Shown here in pieces: positions 36,592 through 45,977 of a stretch of 64,000 nt of DNA; position 1 is the stretch's first letter; each line of letters starts with the position of its first letter. The notes beneath the pieces are model-generated. The model was not told the origin of the DNA, made no database searches, and saw nothing but the letters and a program-made list of their open reading frames with translations. The stretch is taken from contig CAMJQW010000004.1 of the NCBI GenBank assembly GCA_946408125.1, positions 1 to 64,000 on the forward strand, read 5' to 3'. Both the position numbers and the translations under genes were made by a program. Source of the stretch: an uncultured Fibrobacter sp. Lineage in GTDB: Bacteria > Fibrobacterota > Fibrobacteria > Fibrobacterales > Fibrobacteraceae.

Positions 36592-37149
36592 ATGCCCATC
36601 CGTATCACTGGCGGACTACTCCGGGGCAGGAATGTCGCTTCCCCGGATTCCATGAAGACAAGACCGACGGCTTCCCGTACGAGGGAGGCCCTCTTCAACA
36701 TATTGCAGGGAGTCGAGAACTTTCGCATGCTGGACCTCTTCGCAGGTTCGGGAATCATGGGCATCGAGGCGGTTAGCCGCGGGGCTTCGCATGTGGTCGC
36801 GGTCGAGATGGCACATTCGCAGGCACGGCTCGTGTACCAGGCGTACAAGGTTCTCGGAATTGCGGACAAAGTAACGTTGCTCGAAAAGAATGCGCTCACG
36901 CTCGACAGGGAATCGCTCTGCGCGGAAGGCGGATTCGACCTGATTTACGCGGATCCCCCGTTCAGGAATATGGAGTATCCGGACCTGCGCCCGTTTTGGC
37001 AATGGCTGAATCCGGGCGGCGTCGCCGTATTCGAGGCCCCGAGCAAGAACATTCCCGCATGGGTGAAAGAGGCTTCCGATGCCGGAAGCGTGCAGGTGCG
37101 CCGTTACGGTGAATCCTCCCTCGTGATTTACAGGGCTCGTTGCTCGTAG
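36592..37149 (+). CDS. rsmD: 16S rRNA (guanine966-N2)-methyltransferase
   Basis: MPIRITGGLLRGRN, TRPTASRTREALFNIL, LDLFAGSGIMGIEA, DLIYADPPF. Confidence 0.95.
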   Translation: MPIRITGGLLRGRNVASPDSMKTRPTASRTREALFNILQGVENFRMLDLFAGSGIMGIEAVSRGASHVVAVEMAHSQARLVYQAYKVLGIADKVTLLEKNALTLDRESLCAEGGFDLIYADPPFRNMEYPDLRPFWQWLNPGGVAVFEAPSKNIPAWVKEASDAGSVQVRRYGESSLVIYRARCS

Positions 37150-37176
37150 CTCACGGCTATTTTCTATATTTAGGGC

Positions 37177-37677
37177 ATGAAGAAAATCGCCGTATTCGCG
37201 GGGTCGTTCGACCCGTTTACGTTGGGACACCTGGATATCGTCAGGCGTGCCGCTTCGCTGTTCGACGAGCTGTATGTGCTCCTGGCGGTGAACGCGTCCA
37301 AGAAGTACTACTTCGACGAGGCGACCCGTGCCGAGATGGTGCGGAAGGCGGTCGCGGATATCCCGAACGTGAAGGTGGACTGCTACGACGGCCTCACGGT
37401 CGACTTTGCGAAGCGTGTCGGGGCGAAGTTCCTGGTGCGCGGCATTCGCGGTGCTGCCGACGTGGAATACGAGCAGACGGTCGCCTGGAACAACAAGGTG
37501 CTCTGTCCGGAAATCGAGACGGTGTTCCTTTCCAGCGCGTCGGAACACCTGGCCGTGAGCAGCTCGGTGGTGCGCGAACTCCTGAAGGCGGGAATCGCGA
37601 ATGACGGGGAAGGCCGCGCGAAGCTTGCGAAGTATGTCCCCGCCGATGCAATCCCGTTACTAACCACTAGCCGCTAA
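37177..37677 (+). CDS. coaD: phosphopantetheine adenylyltransferase
   Basis: AVFAGSFDPFTLGHLDIV...LVRGIRGAADVEYE. Confidence 0.97.
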   Translation: MKKIAVFAGSFDPFTLGHLDIVRRAASLFDELYVLLAVNASKKYYFDEATRAEMVRKAVADIPNVKVDCYDGLTVDFAKRVGAKFLVRGIRGAADVEYEQTVAWNNKVLCPEIETVFLSSASEHLAVSSSVVRELLKAGIANDGEGRAKLAKYVPADAIPLLTTSR

Positions 37678-37679
37678 TT

Positions 37680-38534
37680 ATGACTCCTTTCCGTTTCTTG
37701 CCCAAGGCCATCCGAATCCTGTTAATCGCCAATGCGGTCGTGTTCGCCATTGCGTTTGTCCTGGGTTCCATCATGGGCCTGCACCTGAACCTCCCGGGAG
37801 CCGGCTACGGCAATATCCGTGACTACATCGTCTACTTCGGGGCGTTCTTCCCGACGAGCCCGCTCGAGGCGTGGCGCTACCTGACCTACATGTTCGTGCA
37901 TGTGGATTTCTGGCATTTTGTCTTCAACATGCTCATGCTGTGGATGTTCGGCGGCAGTGTCGCCGAGTACATGGGCGCAAAACACTTTACCGCGATGTAC
38001 CTGTTCTGCGGGGTGTTCGCGGCGTTCTTCAGCTTTGTGCTTTGCATGGCGGGTCTTACGAACAACCCGATTATCGGTGCGTCCGGCGCGCTGATGGGAA
38101 TCTTTGTCGCGTGCTACAGGTTCTTTCCCGAGAGCCGCCTGTTGCTTTTCTTTGTCGTCCCGATGAAGCTGAAGCATGCCATGTGGGTGATGGTCATTTT
38201 CGATTTGATCATGGCGCCTTCGGGCGACGGCGTCGCTCACTTTGCGCACCTGGGTGGCGTGGTGGCCGGCTTTATTTACATGTACTTCTACGAGAAGGGC
38301 TTCCGCAAGCTGCACAACTTCCGCAGACCGCGCAGGCGCGAATCTTCTGCCGATAACCGTCAGGATGATTCCGATGCCATCGAGGGCGAAGTCTTCTACG
38401 TGGACGAGCAGAAGCGCATGAACGAGATCCTGGACAAGGTGAACCGCGAGGGAATCCACTCGCTGAACGAATCCGAACGGCAGTTCCTGTTGAGGGCGGG
38501 CGATAAATTGCGCCGCCGCAGGGGTGGCCTGTAA
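37680..38534 (+). CDS. rhomboid family intramembrane serine protease
   Basis: VHVDFWHFVFNMLMLWMFG, IIGASGALMGIF, HFAHLGGVVAGF. Confidence 0.93.
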   Translation: MTPFRFLPKAIRILLIANAVVFAIAFVLGSIMGLHLNLPGAGYGNIRDYIVYFGAFFPTSPLEAWRYLTYMFVHVDFWHFVFNMLMLWMFGGSVAEYMGAKHFTAMYLFCGVFAAFFSFVLCMAGLTNNPIIGASGALMGIFVACYRFFPESRLLLFFVVPMKLKHAMWVMVIFDLIMAPSGDGVAHFAHLGGVVAGFIYMYFYEKGFRKLHNFRRPRRRESSADNRQDDSDAIEGEVFYVDEQKRMNEILDKVNREGIHSLNESERQFLLRAGDKLRRRRGGL

Positions 38535-38557
38535 TCAAATTTTTTAGAGGTAGTCTG

Positions 38558-39517
38558 ATGAAGAAAGTTTTAGGTATGGGCGCTGCCCTCGTTGATATTC
38601 TCGCGAATGTGGATGACGCATGGATTGAATCGCAGGGCGTGCAGAAGGGCGGCATGAACATGGTGGACTGGCCGCAGATGGAAAAGTTCCTCGCGGCGCT
38701 TAAGAATCCGCTGCGCGTGCCGGGCGGCTCTACCTGCAATACGATGGTCGGACTTTCTCGCCTCGGTGGCAAGGCTGCCTTCATCTCGAAGGTCGGCGAT
38801 GACGAACTCGGGAAGATTTTCCGCGAGCACCTGGAACGTAACGGCGTGGAATCGAAGCTCGGGATGAGCGATGCCGCTACGGGTTGCGTGTTCTCTGCGG
38901 TGACGCCCGATGCGCAGCGCTCCATGTGGACTTACCTCGGTGCTTCCGATTTTCTCGTGAGTGAAGACTTCGTGCCCGCTCTCTACGACGGCGTGGGCCT
39001 GCTCTATGCGGAAGGCTACCGCGCGTTCAATGCGGACTGCTTCAAGAAGTCATTCACGCTTGCCCGCAGCCTGGGCGTGGAAACCGCGCTCGACTTCAGC
39101 AGCTTCGGCGTGGTGGATGCCTGCCGCAAGCTGTTCGACGAACTCTTTGCTGAAAAGATGATTGATATCATCATTGCGAACGAAGACGAGGCTTTTGCGT
39201 ACGCGGGTGTGAAAGAAGAAGCTGCTCTCGATGTGCTTGCACAGAAGGCGAAGGTCGCGGTGGTGAAGATCGGCAAGCGCGGCGCCCTCATTGCCAAGGA
39301 CGGCAAGGTGACGCGTGTGCAGGCTGGCCCTGCGAAGGCAATCGATACGACGGGCGCCGGCGACCTGTGGGCGTCGGGATTCCTGTACGGCTACATGAAC
39401 GGCTGGGACATGGAACGCAGCGGAAACCTCGGTAGCGTCGTCTCCAACGAGGTGGTGCAGGTGATGGGCGCCCAGATTCCCGAAGACGGCTGGAAGCGGA
39501 TCCTCGCGACCATTTAA
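38558..39517 (+). CDS. PfkB-family carbohydrate/nucleoside kinase (adenosine kinase-like)
   Basis: VPGGSTCNTMVGLSRLGGKAAFISKVGDDELG; AIDTTGAGDLWASGFLYG. Confidence 0.9.
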   Translation: MKKVLGMGAALVDILANVDDAWIESQGVQKGGMNMVDWPQMEKFLAALKNPLRVPGGSTCNTMVGLSRLGGKAAFISKVGDDELGKIFREHLERNGVESKLGMSDAATGCVFSAVTPDAQRSMWTYLGASDFLVSEDFVPALYDGVGLLYAEGYRAFNADCFKKSFTLARSLGVETALDFSSFGVVDACRKLFDELFAEKMIDIIIANEDEAFAYAGVKEEAALDVLAQKAKVAVVKIGKRGALIAKDGKVTRVQAGPAKAIDTTGAGDLWASGFLYGYMNGWDMERSGNLGSVVSNEVVQVMGAQIPEDGWKRILATI

Positions 39518-39639
39518 GGCTCGTTTTTGCGTTTTTTGACGTTTTTGGCGCGTCCCAAATCACATTTTGGGCATAAAAGGGCCTGCAAAAGCGCCTTAAT
39601 GTAAATTTTTGTATATATTTAGCGCGTAAGGAGGTTCTT

Positions 39640-40797
39640 ATGCGCCTTTTTTCTGTTGTTGCACTGGTAGCCGTTCTCTCTGCGGTTGCTTTCGCCGATG
39701 ACGACGAAGTTTTTATCCGCAATGTGTGCGATACCCTGGCATCCAAGGGCCACGAACCGGTGACGCTAGTTGCTACGGATCTCGTTGAAACCAAGTGGGT
39801 CGCGAGCAAGAAGTCGGGTGACTGGGAACATGGGACGTCGACCAAGAACGAACTCAGTTCCTATGAAGCTCTCCAGCCCATTGTGAAAAGCACGGAGTAC
39901 CGGTTCCCGCTTTCGATTGTGGCGGCCTGCCGTGCTAACGATAACGTCCCGTTCAAGTATATGGCATGGACTGAGCGAAAGTGGAAGGAAAAAACACTTC
40001 AATACTCCACCTATATTTTCGACTCGCATGCGATTTCTGTGGGCGCTTACGATGCTACGAATACAAACAATATCCTGATTTTTGTGTCGGCGCCTCCTGT
40101 CGAAAAGGAACAGTACACTTCTGACGAAATTATGGTCTCCAAGCCCTTCGAGTTTGCGTTTGAATGGTGGTTTGCTGCGTCTGAAATTAAATGGCAGTTA
40201 ACTGGTGGGGGTTATACCATGCGGTACTTCAATTCCGCCGCTCATGATTCGATATCGGCAGTTCGGGCCATGTTCGAAATCATGAAGACTAATATGGCGG
40301 ATCCGGATAAGGAAATCCCGGATACTATAAGTACAGCCAATATCCAGGTCATCCAGGTCGTATTGAAGGATTCGGAGAAGACGGCGACCATCATCGAACC
40401 GGCATCTTCCAGTTCCGTGGTCCCGCCTTCCAGCTCGAGCGATACGCCAAAATCCAGTGCGAACGAACCGGAATCGAGCGCGTCCGAACAGCCCAAGTCT
40501 AGCGCGGAGCAGTCGAGTTCCAGCTCGAAGGATTCCCCGAAATCGAGCGCGAGCGAACCGGAATCGAGTTCCAGCTCCGGTGAAGATAAGCCCAAGTCGA
40601 GCGCCGGCGAATCGAGCTCCTCCGGCGGCAAAACCTCGATTGCCATCATGCGTAACGAAGCCGTGGACGACGAGATTGTCGAGATGCGCGGCCTCGACGG
40701 AACCCTCGTCAAGAGGAATGCCGAAGTGAAGCCCGGAATCTACTACGCGAAGACTTCCCGCGGTATCTGGATTCGCAAGGCCGTGATGCCTAGATAA
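39640..40797 (+). CDS. secreted hypothetical protein with Ser/Pro/Glu-rich linker and basic C-terminal tail
   Basis: Signal peptide; SSANEPESSASEQPKSSAEQSSSSSK...; tail MRGLDGTLVKRNAEVKPGIYYAKTSRGIWIRKAVMPR. Confidence 0.82.
   Translation: MRLFSVVALVAVLSAVAFADDDEVFIRNVCDTLASKGHEPVTLVATDLVETKWVASKKSGDWEHGTSTKNELSSYEALQPIVKSTEYRFPLSIVAACRANDNVPFKYMAWTERKWKEKTLQYSTYIFDSHAISVGAYDATNTNNILIFVSAPPVEKEQYTSDEIMVSKPFEFAFEWWFAASEIKWQLTGGGYTMRYFNSAAHDSISAVRAMFEIMKTNMADPDKEIPDTISTANIQVIQVVLKDSEKTATIIEPASSSSVVPPSSSSDTPKSSANEPESSASEQPKSSAEQSSSSSKDSPKSSASEPESSSSSGEDKPKSSAGESSSSGGKTSIAIMRNEAVDDEIVEMRGLDGTLVKRNAEVKPGIYYAKTSRGIWIRKAVMPR
40455..40626 (+). repeat. degenerate coding repeat encoding S/A/E/P/K linker
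   Basis: Recurring tcgagcgcg/gaaccggaatcgagt-type units within the 39640-40797 CDS. Confidence 0.6.
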
Positions 40798-40821
40798 TAT
40801 CGGTTTTTGTATATTTGAGCC

Positions 40822-41241
40822 ATGAAGATGGTCAAGATTTTTTTCGTGTCCTTCGCGCTGTGCGCCTCGTTCGCCATGGCCGAAGAAGCCGTTCCGGAGG
40901 CCCAGCAGGCTCCGTCTGCCGAAGCGGAACTCCAGCAGGAGATTGCCGTGCGCGACAGCGTGATGCAACAGCAGGGTGACGCGTGCAATCTGGAAAAGGA
41001 TTCCCTGCGCGCCGCTATCGAGGTGGAGAAGGCGAAGAGCGATAATTGGGAAAAGAGTTACAATACCATCAAGAAAGACAATGAAACCTGCGCGCAGATG
41101 CTCAGTACGTCCATCGGCGTGAACGAGAAGAAGAAGGAAAAGGAAGACCAGGACCGTCGCAGTGCAGCGATGGCGACTTCGTCTTCGTTCCTGGGCGGTT
41201 TCGGTGTCGGTATGCTGGTGATGTGGCTCATCATGAAATAA
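40822..41241 (+). CDS. hypothetical membrane-associated coiled-coil protein
   Basis: Signal peptide, coiled coil, C-terminal TM (FLGGFGVGMLVMWLIMK). Confidence 0.75.
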   Translation: MKMVKIFFVSFALCASFAMAEEAVPEAQQAPSAEAELQQEIAVRDSVMQQQGDACNLEKDSLRAAIEVEKAKSDNWEKSYNTIKKDNETCAQMLSTSIGVNEKKKEKEDQDRRSAAMATSSSFLGGFGVGMLVMWLIMK

Positions 41242-41260
41242 CCGGATGGAGAAAACTCCG

Positions 41261-42778
41261 ATGAAACGTATCCTCGCCATCGCGTCGTGTTTTTTGGTGC
41301 CGTTCTGTTTTGCAAAGCAGAATGCGCAGTCCGCGGGTCCGTTCCAGCTGGGCGGCGTGCTCAAGCCGCTCTCAACCGTTTCTTTGAAGACGGCGGAAAT
41401 CTCGGCGTTCATGCCTGCGAAGAAGGTGCTCTTTGTCGTGGGTGAAGGCAAGATTGTCGAAGTCGTCGACATGAAGAATCCGGGACTACCGAAGAAGATT
41501 GCCGAGACGGCGATTCCGGGGAACGCCTCCAGCGTGACGGTGCATGGCGATGTCGTGGCGGTATCTATGCTCGAAGACGAGGAATGGAAGGACGGCCAGG
41601 TGCAGGTGATGCGCTATACGGACAGTCTCGAAGTCCTCGGGCTCTACAAGGTGTGCAGCCAGCCCGACATGATCAAGTTTACTCCCGATGGAAAGACTCT
41701 GCTGGTGGCGTGCGAAGGTTCGCCGAGTACGGATTTTTCGGAAGATCCCGAAGGCGGTGTCGCCATCTTGTCCGTGAAGGATGCGTCGAAGTTCGAATCG
41801 TGGGCGGAGGCTGCCTTGGATGTCGTTCGGTTCGACAAGCTCGATACGGCGGCGCTCAAAAAAGCCGGTGTGCGCAGCCCCGGCGTGAAGGGCTTTGTCC
41901 GCTCGCTGGAACCCGAATACATTACGGTATCGGATGATTCCAAGTGGGCGTGGGTGAGCCTGCAAGAAAACAACGCCATCGCGAAACTGGACGTGCCCGC
42001 CAAAAAGATTGCGAAAGTATTCCCGCTCGGTTACGTGGATCATTCGAAGCCGGGTTTTGCGCTCGATGCGGTGAGCAACGGGCAGATTGAAATCAAGAAC
42101 TATCCGCTTCGCGGGTTGCGCCAGCCCGATGGCATCGCTTCGTTTATGGCGGGCGACAGGCATTTCGTGCTTACCGCGAACGAGGGCGCGCCGGTGAACG
42201 ATTACAAGGCATGGACCGACGTGACGGCTCCGCTGATGCTTTCGGAAAAAGGGCTGCTGGACCGCACCGTATTCACGGATTCGCTGATGGCGGAACTGAA
42301 GGACCTGTCGGTGAGCAATCTTGAAAAGAACGGCCCCTACATGTACACGTTCGGTTCGCGCTCGATGAGCGTGTTCGACGGAGAAACGGGTCGGCTCGTC
42401 TGGGATTCCGGCGAAATATTCGAGCGTACGATTGCAAAGATCGCTCCCGGGTATTTCAACTGGAACGCCAAGAAGAACAAGCTCAAGATGGACAAGAGAA
42501 GTGCCGACAAGGGTTGCGAACCCGAGAACGTGACCGTGGGCGAGGTGAACCGTCGCCGCTATGCGTTTGTCGGGCTGGAACGCACGAGCGGGATTGCCGT
42601 TTTCGACATTACGGAACCGCAGTCGCCGCGCCTGGCCGATTTCTATTTGGATCCGCTTGACCGCGGGCCCGAAGGCGTGTTGTTCATTCCGGCCGAAGAA
42701 AGCCCGATTGCGGACCAGGCGCTGCTCGTCGTCGGGTACGAATACAGCAAGACGCTCACGATTTATACGGTAAAGTAG
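41261..42778 (+). CDS. choice-of-anchor-I-like beta-propeller secreted protein
   Basis: Signal peptide; FTPDGKTLLVACEGSPSTDFSEDPEGGVAIL; FVLTANEGAPVNDYKAWTD; ANEGA-type motifs. Confidence 0.78.
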   Translation: MKRILAIASCFLVPFCFAKQNAQSAGPFQLGGVLKPLSTVSLKTAEISAFMPAKKVLFVVGEGKIVEVVDMKNPGLPKKIAETAIPGNASSVTVHGDVVAVSMLEDEEWKDGQVQVMRYTDSLEVLGLYKVCSQPDMIKFTPDGKTLLVACEGSPSTDFSEDPEGGVAILSVKDASKFESWAEAALDVVRFDKLDTAALKKAGVRSPGVKGFVRSLEPEYITVSDDSKWAWVSLQENNAIAKLDVPAKKIAKVFPLGYVDHSKPGFALDAVSNGQIEIKNYPLRGLRQPDGIASFMAGDRHFVLTANEGAPVNDYKAWTDVTAPLMLSEKGLLDRTVFTDSLMAELKDLSVSNLEKNGPYMYTFGSRSMSVFDGETGRLVWDSGEIFERTIAKIAPGYFNWNAKKNKLKMDKRSADKGCEPENVTVGEVNRRRYAFVGLERTSGIAVFDITEPQSPRLADFYLDPLDRGPEGVLFIPAEESPIADQALLVVGYEYSKTLTIYTVK

Positions 42779-42781
42779 AGC

Positions 42782-45397
42782 TTAGGGCTCGACGCTCTCG
42801 GGCCACGGGTGCTTGGGATAGCGCCCGCGCAGTTCCTTGCGCACCTCGGCGTAGGTGTTCTTCCAGAATCCCGTCAGGTCCCAAGTCTTCTGGATGGTGC
42901 GGAAATTCGGCGCCAAAATGTCGTAGCGGACTTTCAGCTTGCCGTCAGCAATCTTGTGCTCGCCGCGCAACTGCATGAAGTCTTCGATGCGGGCGGAAAT
43001 TTCCACGAGTACGCCTTCGATACTTTGTACGGATTTTCCGTCATCGCTTGTGGCGACTTCCTGGTAGCTGTAGCGGGCGCGCTTGCCGTTCGGGAGCATA
43101 TAATGGTCGGGGAAAGTCTTGTTTAGCCAGGCGAGCATGGACTTGCCGAAGTAATCTTCTACGATGTTCCTGTAACGGCTTTCGTCGATGTCGCGCAGCA
43201 GGAACTTCCCATCGGCGAATTCGTCGAAGATGATTTCCATGTCCTCGTCGTTCATTTCGGGGAGCCCGTATTCCGGATAGAGCTTGGCGGCGAGGCGCAT
43301 CTTGGTCAGGAGGGTCTGCACGGATTCGGTAAGATAGCGACCCGACCAGTTTTCCTTCTCGATTTTTTCTTTCCACGCATCGACGGTGAGCTTCTTCAGT
43401 TCGGCAAGCACCTTCGGCGACGCTTCCTGCGTGGGGATTTCCTTGCGCGAGAGCTCGGTGACTTCGACGCCGATGAATCGTTCCTGGCCGCTGCGCCACA
43501 GGAGTTCGTATCGCGCTTCCGCATTGCCGGTGTCGAGCATTTCCTTGTCGATGGCGGCATACAGGTTCACCTTCAGTTCCGACTTGTTTCCGCCTCCGGT
43601 GCGTAGCATCGAAAGGGCCAAGATGGCATATGGCGGTTCCGCGGTTTGCAATCGGATGATGCTTTGGTTCGGGAGCTTGTATGCGTTGCCGTTCGGCGTG
43701 GCGAGCCTGTCGGGATATGCCTTGAGGAGGCTCTGCGCAACGAGATGCGAGGTCGTCATTCCGGCCTCCGACTTTTGCGTCATTCCGGCCTCCGAGCCGG
43801 AATCTGGAATGCTTCTCGCGCTTATCTGGTCGCGGTACTCCCGCAGTTGCCGGAACGTGAAGCTCACTTCGCGCGGCACGTTTACGGCCTTGTCGAGCGT
43901 GTCTTTCGCAAGTGTCAGGATGTCTTGCGGGAACTTGGATTTCTGTAATGTTTCGGTACCGGAGTGAATCCACGCGAGCGCTGCGAGGAGCAGGTCGGGG
44001 AGGTCCTGCGGGCCGCTTGCGGAGGCGAGAAGCAGCGCGAGCGGGATGCTCGATATGGGCGTGCGGATTGCCTTGAGCCCGAGTTCCGTGATGGTGCCGT
44101 CCTTGAGCATGCCGAAACTTTCGAGCAGTTTCGTGGCGGCCTGTGCGCACGCTTCCGGAATGGCCGTCGGCAGTTGCAACTCCGTCAATCCGGCCTCTGA
44201 CTTTTGCGTCATTCCGGCCTCCGAGCCGGAATCTAGATGGCGGGTCGGAGCCCGCCATGACGGTGGCAGAGAACTGCTCTCCAGCGCCGCCTTCTGCAGC
44301 AGCAGTTCCGAGGGCTCTATCTGCAGTACCTCGGGCACGATCCCCCTGGGCATCCGCTTTTCGGATTCTTCGCTCCAGAGGCGGATGGCGCAGCCGTTCT
44401 GCGTACGTCCGCTACGGCCGCTGCGCTGGATGGCGTTCTGCATAGAGATGGGCATGGTGCGCAGCACGTTCACTTTCTCGCTGTCGTCGTAGAGGCTCAC
44501 GCGCTCGATTCCGCTGTCCACGACGCCTGTGACGTTCGGGACCGTGATGGAGGTTTCCGCGATGTTTGTCGTGAAGATGACGCGCGGGCGTTCCGTGACT
44601 TCGAAGATGCGGTCCTGCGTTTCGCGGTCCTGCCCTCCGTAGAGTTCCAGGAATTCGGCGCAGTTTGTACCGAGCGCTTCGGCGGCGGCGCTGTGGCAGC
44701 GGGCGATTTCGGCCTTGCCCGGCAAGAATACGAGAGTCGTTTGCCAGATGTTGTTGCGGTAGAGCGTCTTGAGCGCCCGCACCACTTCGGCGTCAAGGCC
44801 CACGCCCGAAACGAGCGAGTTGCCCGTGGACGGCGTCTGGTTCAAGATCTGCACGGGGTACAGCGGGTGCCCGAGGCTTAAGCACTTGACGCCGAGAACC
44901 GCTTCGAGTTCGTCGCGGTTCAGTGCCGCCGACATCACTGCAATGCGTGGCGCAGCCATCTCCGGCGCGTGCGGAAAACTCCTATTAAGATACGCGAACA
45001 GCAAATCCATGTCGGCCTTGCGCTCGTGGTATTCGTCGAATACGACCCAGTCGGCATCCATCTTGCCGTGCAGGAGTTCCTGCAGAAAGTTTCCGTATGT
45101 CTGGAACAGGATGCGCGTGTCGGCGCTCTTGCAGCTGTCTTGCCGGAACTGGTAGCCGACGGTCTTGCCGCAAGGCTCGCCGTGCAGCTTCGCCGAAAAC
45201 TGCGCAAGGGACAGGGCCGCGATACGACGCGGTTGCAGGACGACGACGCGACCCTTGCAATGCTTGCTTAAAAAGTAGGGGATGAATAGCGACTTGCCCG
45301 AACCCGTGGGAGCTTCGATAAGCAGGTTGCGCGACGCTTCGAGTGCCGCTTCCAGCTTGTCTTCTTCTTCCGCGAGGGCGAGGTCGTTGTAATGCAA
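42782..45397 (-). CDS. hrpB: ATP-dependent helicase HrpB, with two in-frame repeat-derived insertions
   Basis: APTGSGKSLFIP, VVFDEYHERKADMDLL, TTNIAETSITVPNVTGVVDSG, QRSGRSGRTQNGCAIRLW; HrpB-type C-terminus (GRYPKHPWPESV). Confidence 0.93.
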   Translation of the reverse strand: MHYNDLALAEEEDKLEAALEASRNLLIEAPTGSGKSLFIPYFLSKHCKGRVVVLQPRRIAALSLAQFSAKLHGEPCGKTVGYQFRQDSCKSADTRILFQTYGNFLQELLHGKMDADWVVFDEYHERKADMDLLFAYLNRSFPHAPEMAAPRIAVMSAALNRDELEAVLGVKCLSLGHPLYPVQILNQTPSTGNSLVSGVGLDAEVVRALKTLYRNNIWQTTLVFLPGKAEIARCHSAAAEALGTNCAEFLELYGGQDRETQDRIFEVTERPRVIFTTNIAETSITVPNVTGVVDSGIERVSLYDDSEKVNVLRTMPISMQNAIQRSGRSGRTQNGCAIRLWSEESEKRMPRGIVPEVLQIEPSELLLQKAALESSSLPPSWRAPTRHLDSGSEAGMTQKSEAGLTELQLPTAIPEACAQAATKLLESFGMLKDGTITELGLKAIRTPISSIPLALLLASASGPQDLPDLLLAALAWIHSGTETLQKSKFPQDILTLAKDTLDKAVNVPREVSFTFRQLREYRDQISARSIPDSGSEAGMTQKSEAGMTTSHLVAQSLLKAYPDRLATPNGNAYKLPNQSIIRLQTAEPPYAILALSMLRTGGGNKSELKVNLYAAIDKEMLDTGNAEARYELLWRSGQERFIGVEVTELSRKEIPTQEASPKVLAELKKLTVDAWKEKIEKENWSGRYLTESVQTLLTKMRLAAKLYPEYGLPEMNDEDMEIIFDEFADGKFLLRDIDESRYRNIVEDYFGKSMLAWLNKTFPDHYMLPNGKRARYSYQEVATSDDGKSVQSIEGVLVEISARIEDFMQLRGEHKIADGKLKVRYDILAPNFRTIQKTWDLTGFWKNTYAEVRKELRGRYPKHPWPESVEP
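43755..43805. repeat. palindromic repeat element, copy A, inside the hrpB coding sequence
   Basis: GTCATTCCGGCCTCCGACTTTTGCGTCATTCCGGCCTCCGAGCCGGAATCT; 49/51 identical to copy B; encodes DSGSEAGMTQKSEAGMT. Confidence 0.85.
44184..44263. repeat. palindromic repeat element, copy B plus an extra hairpin, inside the hrpB coding sequence
   Basis: GTCAATCCGGCCTCTGACTTTTGCGTCATTCCGGCCTCCGAGCCGGAATCT + AGATGGCGGGtcggagCCCGCCATGACGG; encodes SWRAPTRHLDSGSEAGMTQKSEAGLT. Confidence 0.85.
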
Positions 45398-45404
45398 AGA
45401 GGGC

Positions 45405-45869
45405 CTACCTCGGGTACTTCAGCTTCTCTCCGGTAGCGATGTCCATGTAGGGCGGCTTGCCTTCGCGGAACTTCTGGTTGATGACGAGGTTCTCGATACG
45501 GCGGCGCAGTCCCTGTTCCGTCTTGCAGAAGAAGTAAACGACCTTGTTCGTGCCGGGCACGAGGAACATGGCGAGCTTGTACTTCTGGCGCACGGCGCGG
45601 CGGAAGAACATCATGTCTTCTTTCTTGGGAATGACGAGGCTGCTGTTTTCCTTGGTCTCGCAAATCATGTCGGCGTCGGCGAGCAGTGCCTTGGACTTCT
45701 GCTTGAGTGCTGCGAAGTTCGGTTCGCTGTTCTTGCGGATGGTCTCGAGATTGAATGCTCCGCCGCCTTCCTTGAGGGCCTTGCGGAGACCGCGGAACGC
45801 GAAAATGGCGAGCACGATGACGACCAGTGCGATAATGTAGGGCCAGTAGTTGGCAAGAAAATCTAACAT
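45405..45869 (-). CDS. hypothetical single-TM protein
   Basis: N-terminal TM (YWPYIIALVVIVLAIFAF), 154 aa. Confidence 0.7.
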   Translation of the reverse strand: MLDFLANYWPYIIALVVIVLAIFAFRGLRKALKEGGGAFNLETIRKNSEPNFAALKQKSKALLADADMICETKENSSLVIPKKEDMMFFRRAVRQKYKLAMFLVPGTNKVVYFFCKTEQGLRRRIENLVINQKFREGKPPYMDIATGEKLKYPR

Positions 45870-45977
45870 AGAAACCTCGGAATTTCTCCTATCTAGGACA
45901 TGCCAAATATAAAAAAAGATGAAGGGTGGCCGGCTTAAGGTTTGTTTTGAAAAGGCTTATTTCTATATTATGTAGGA

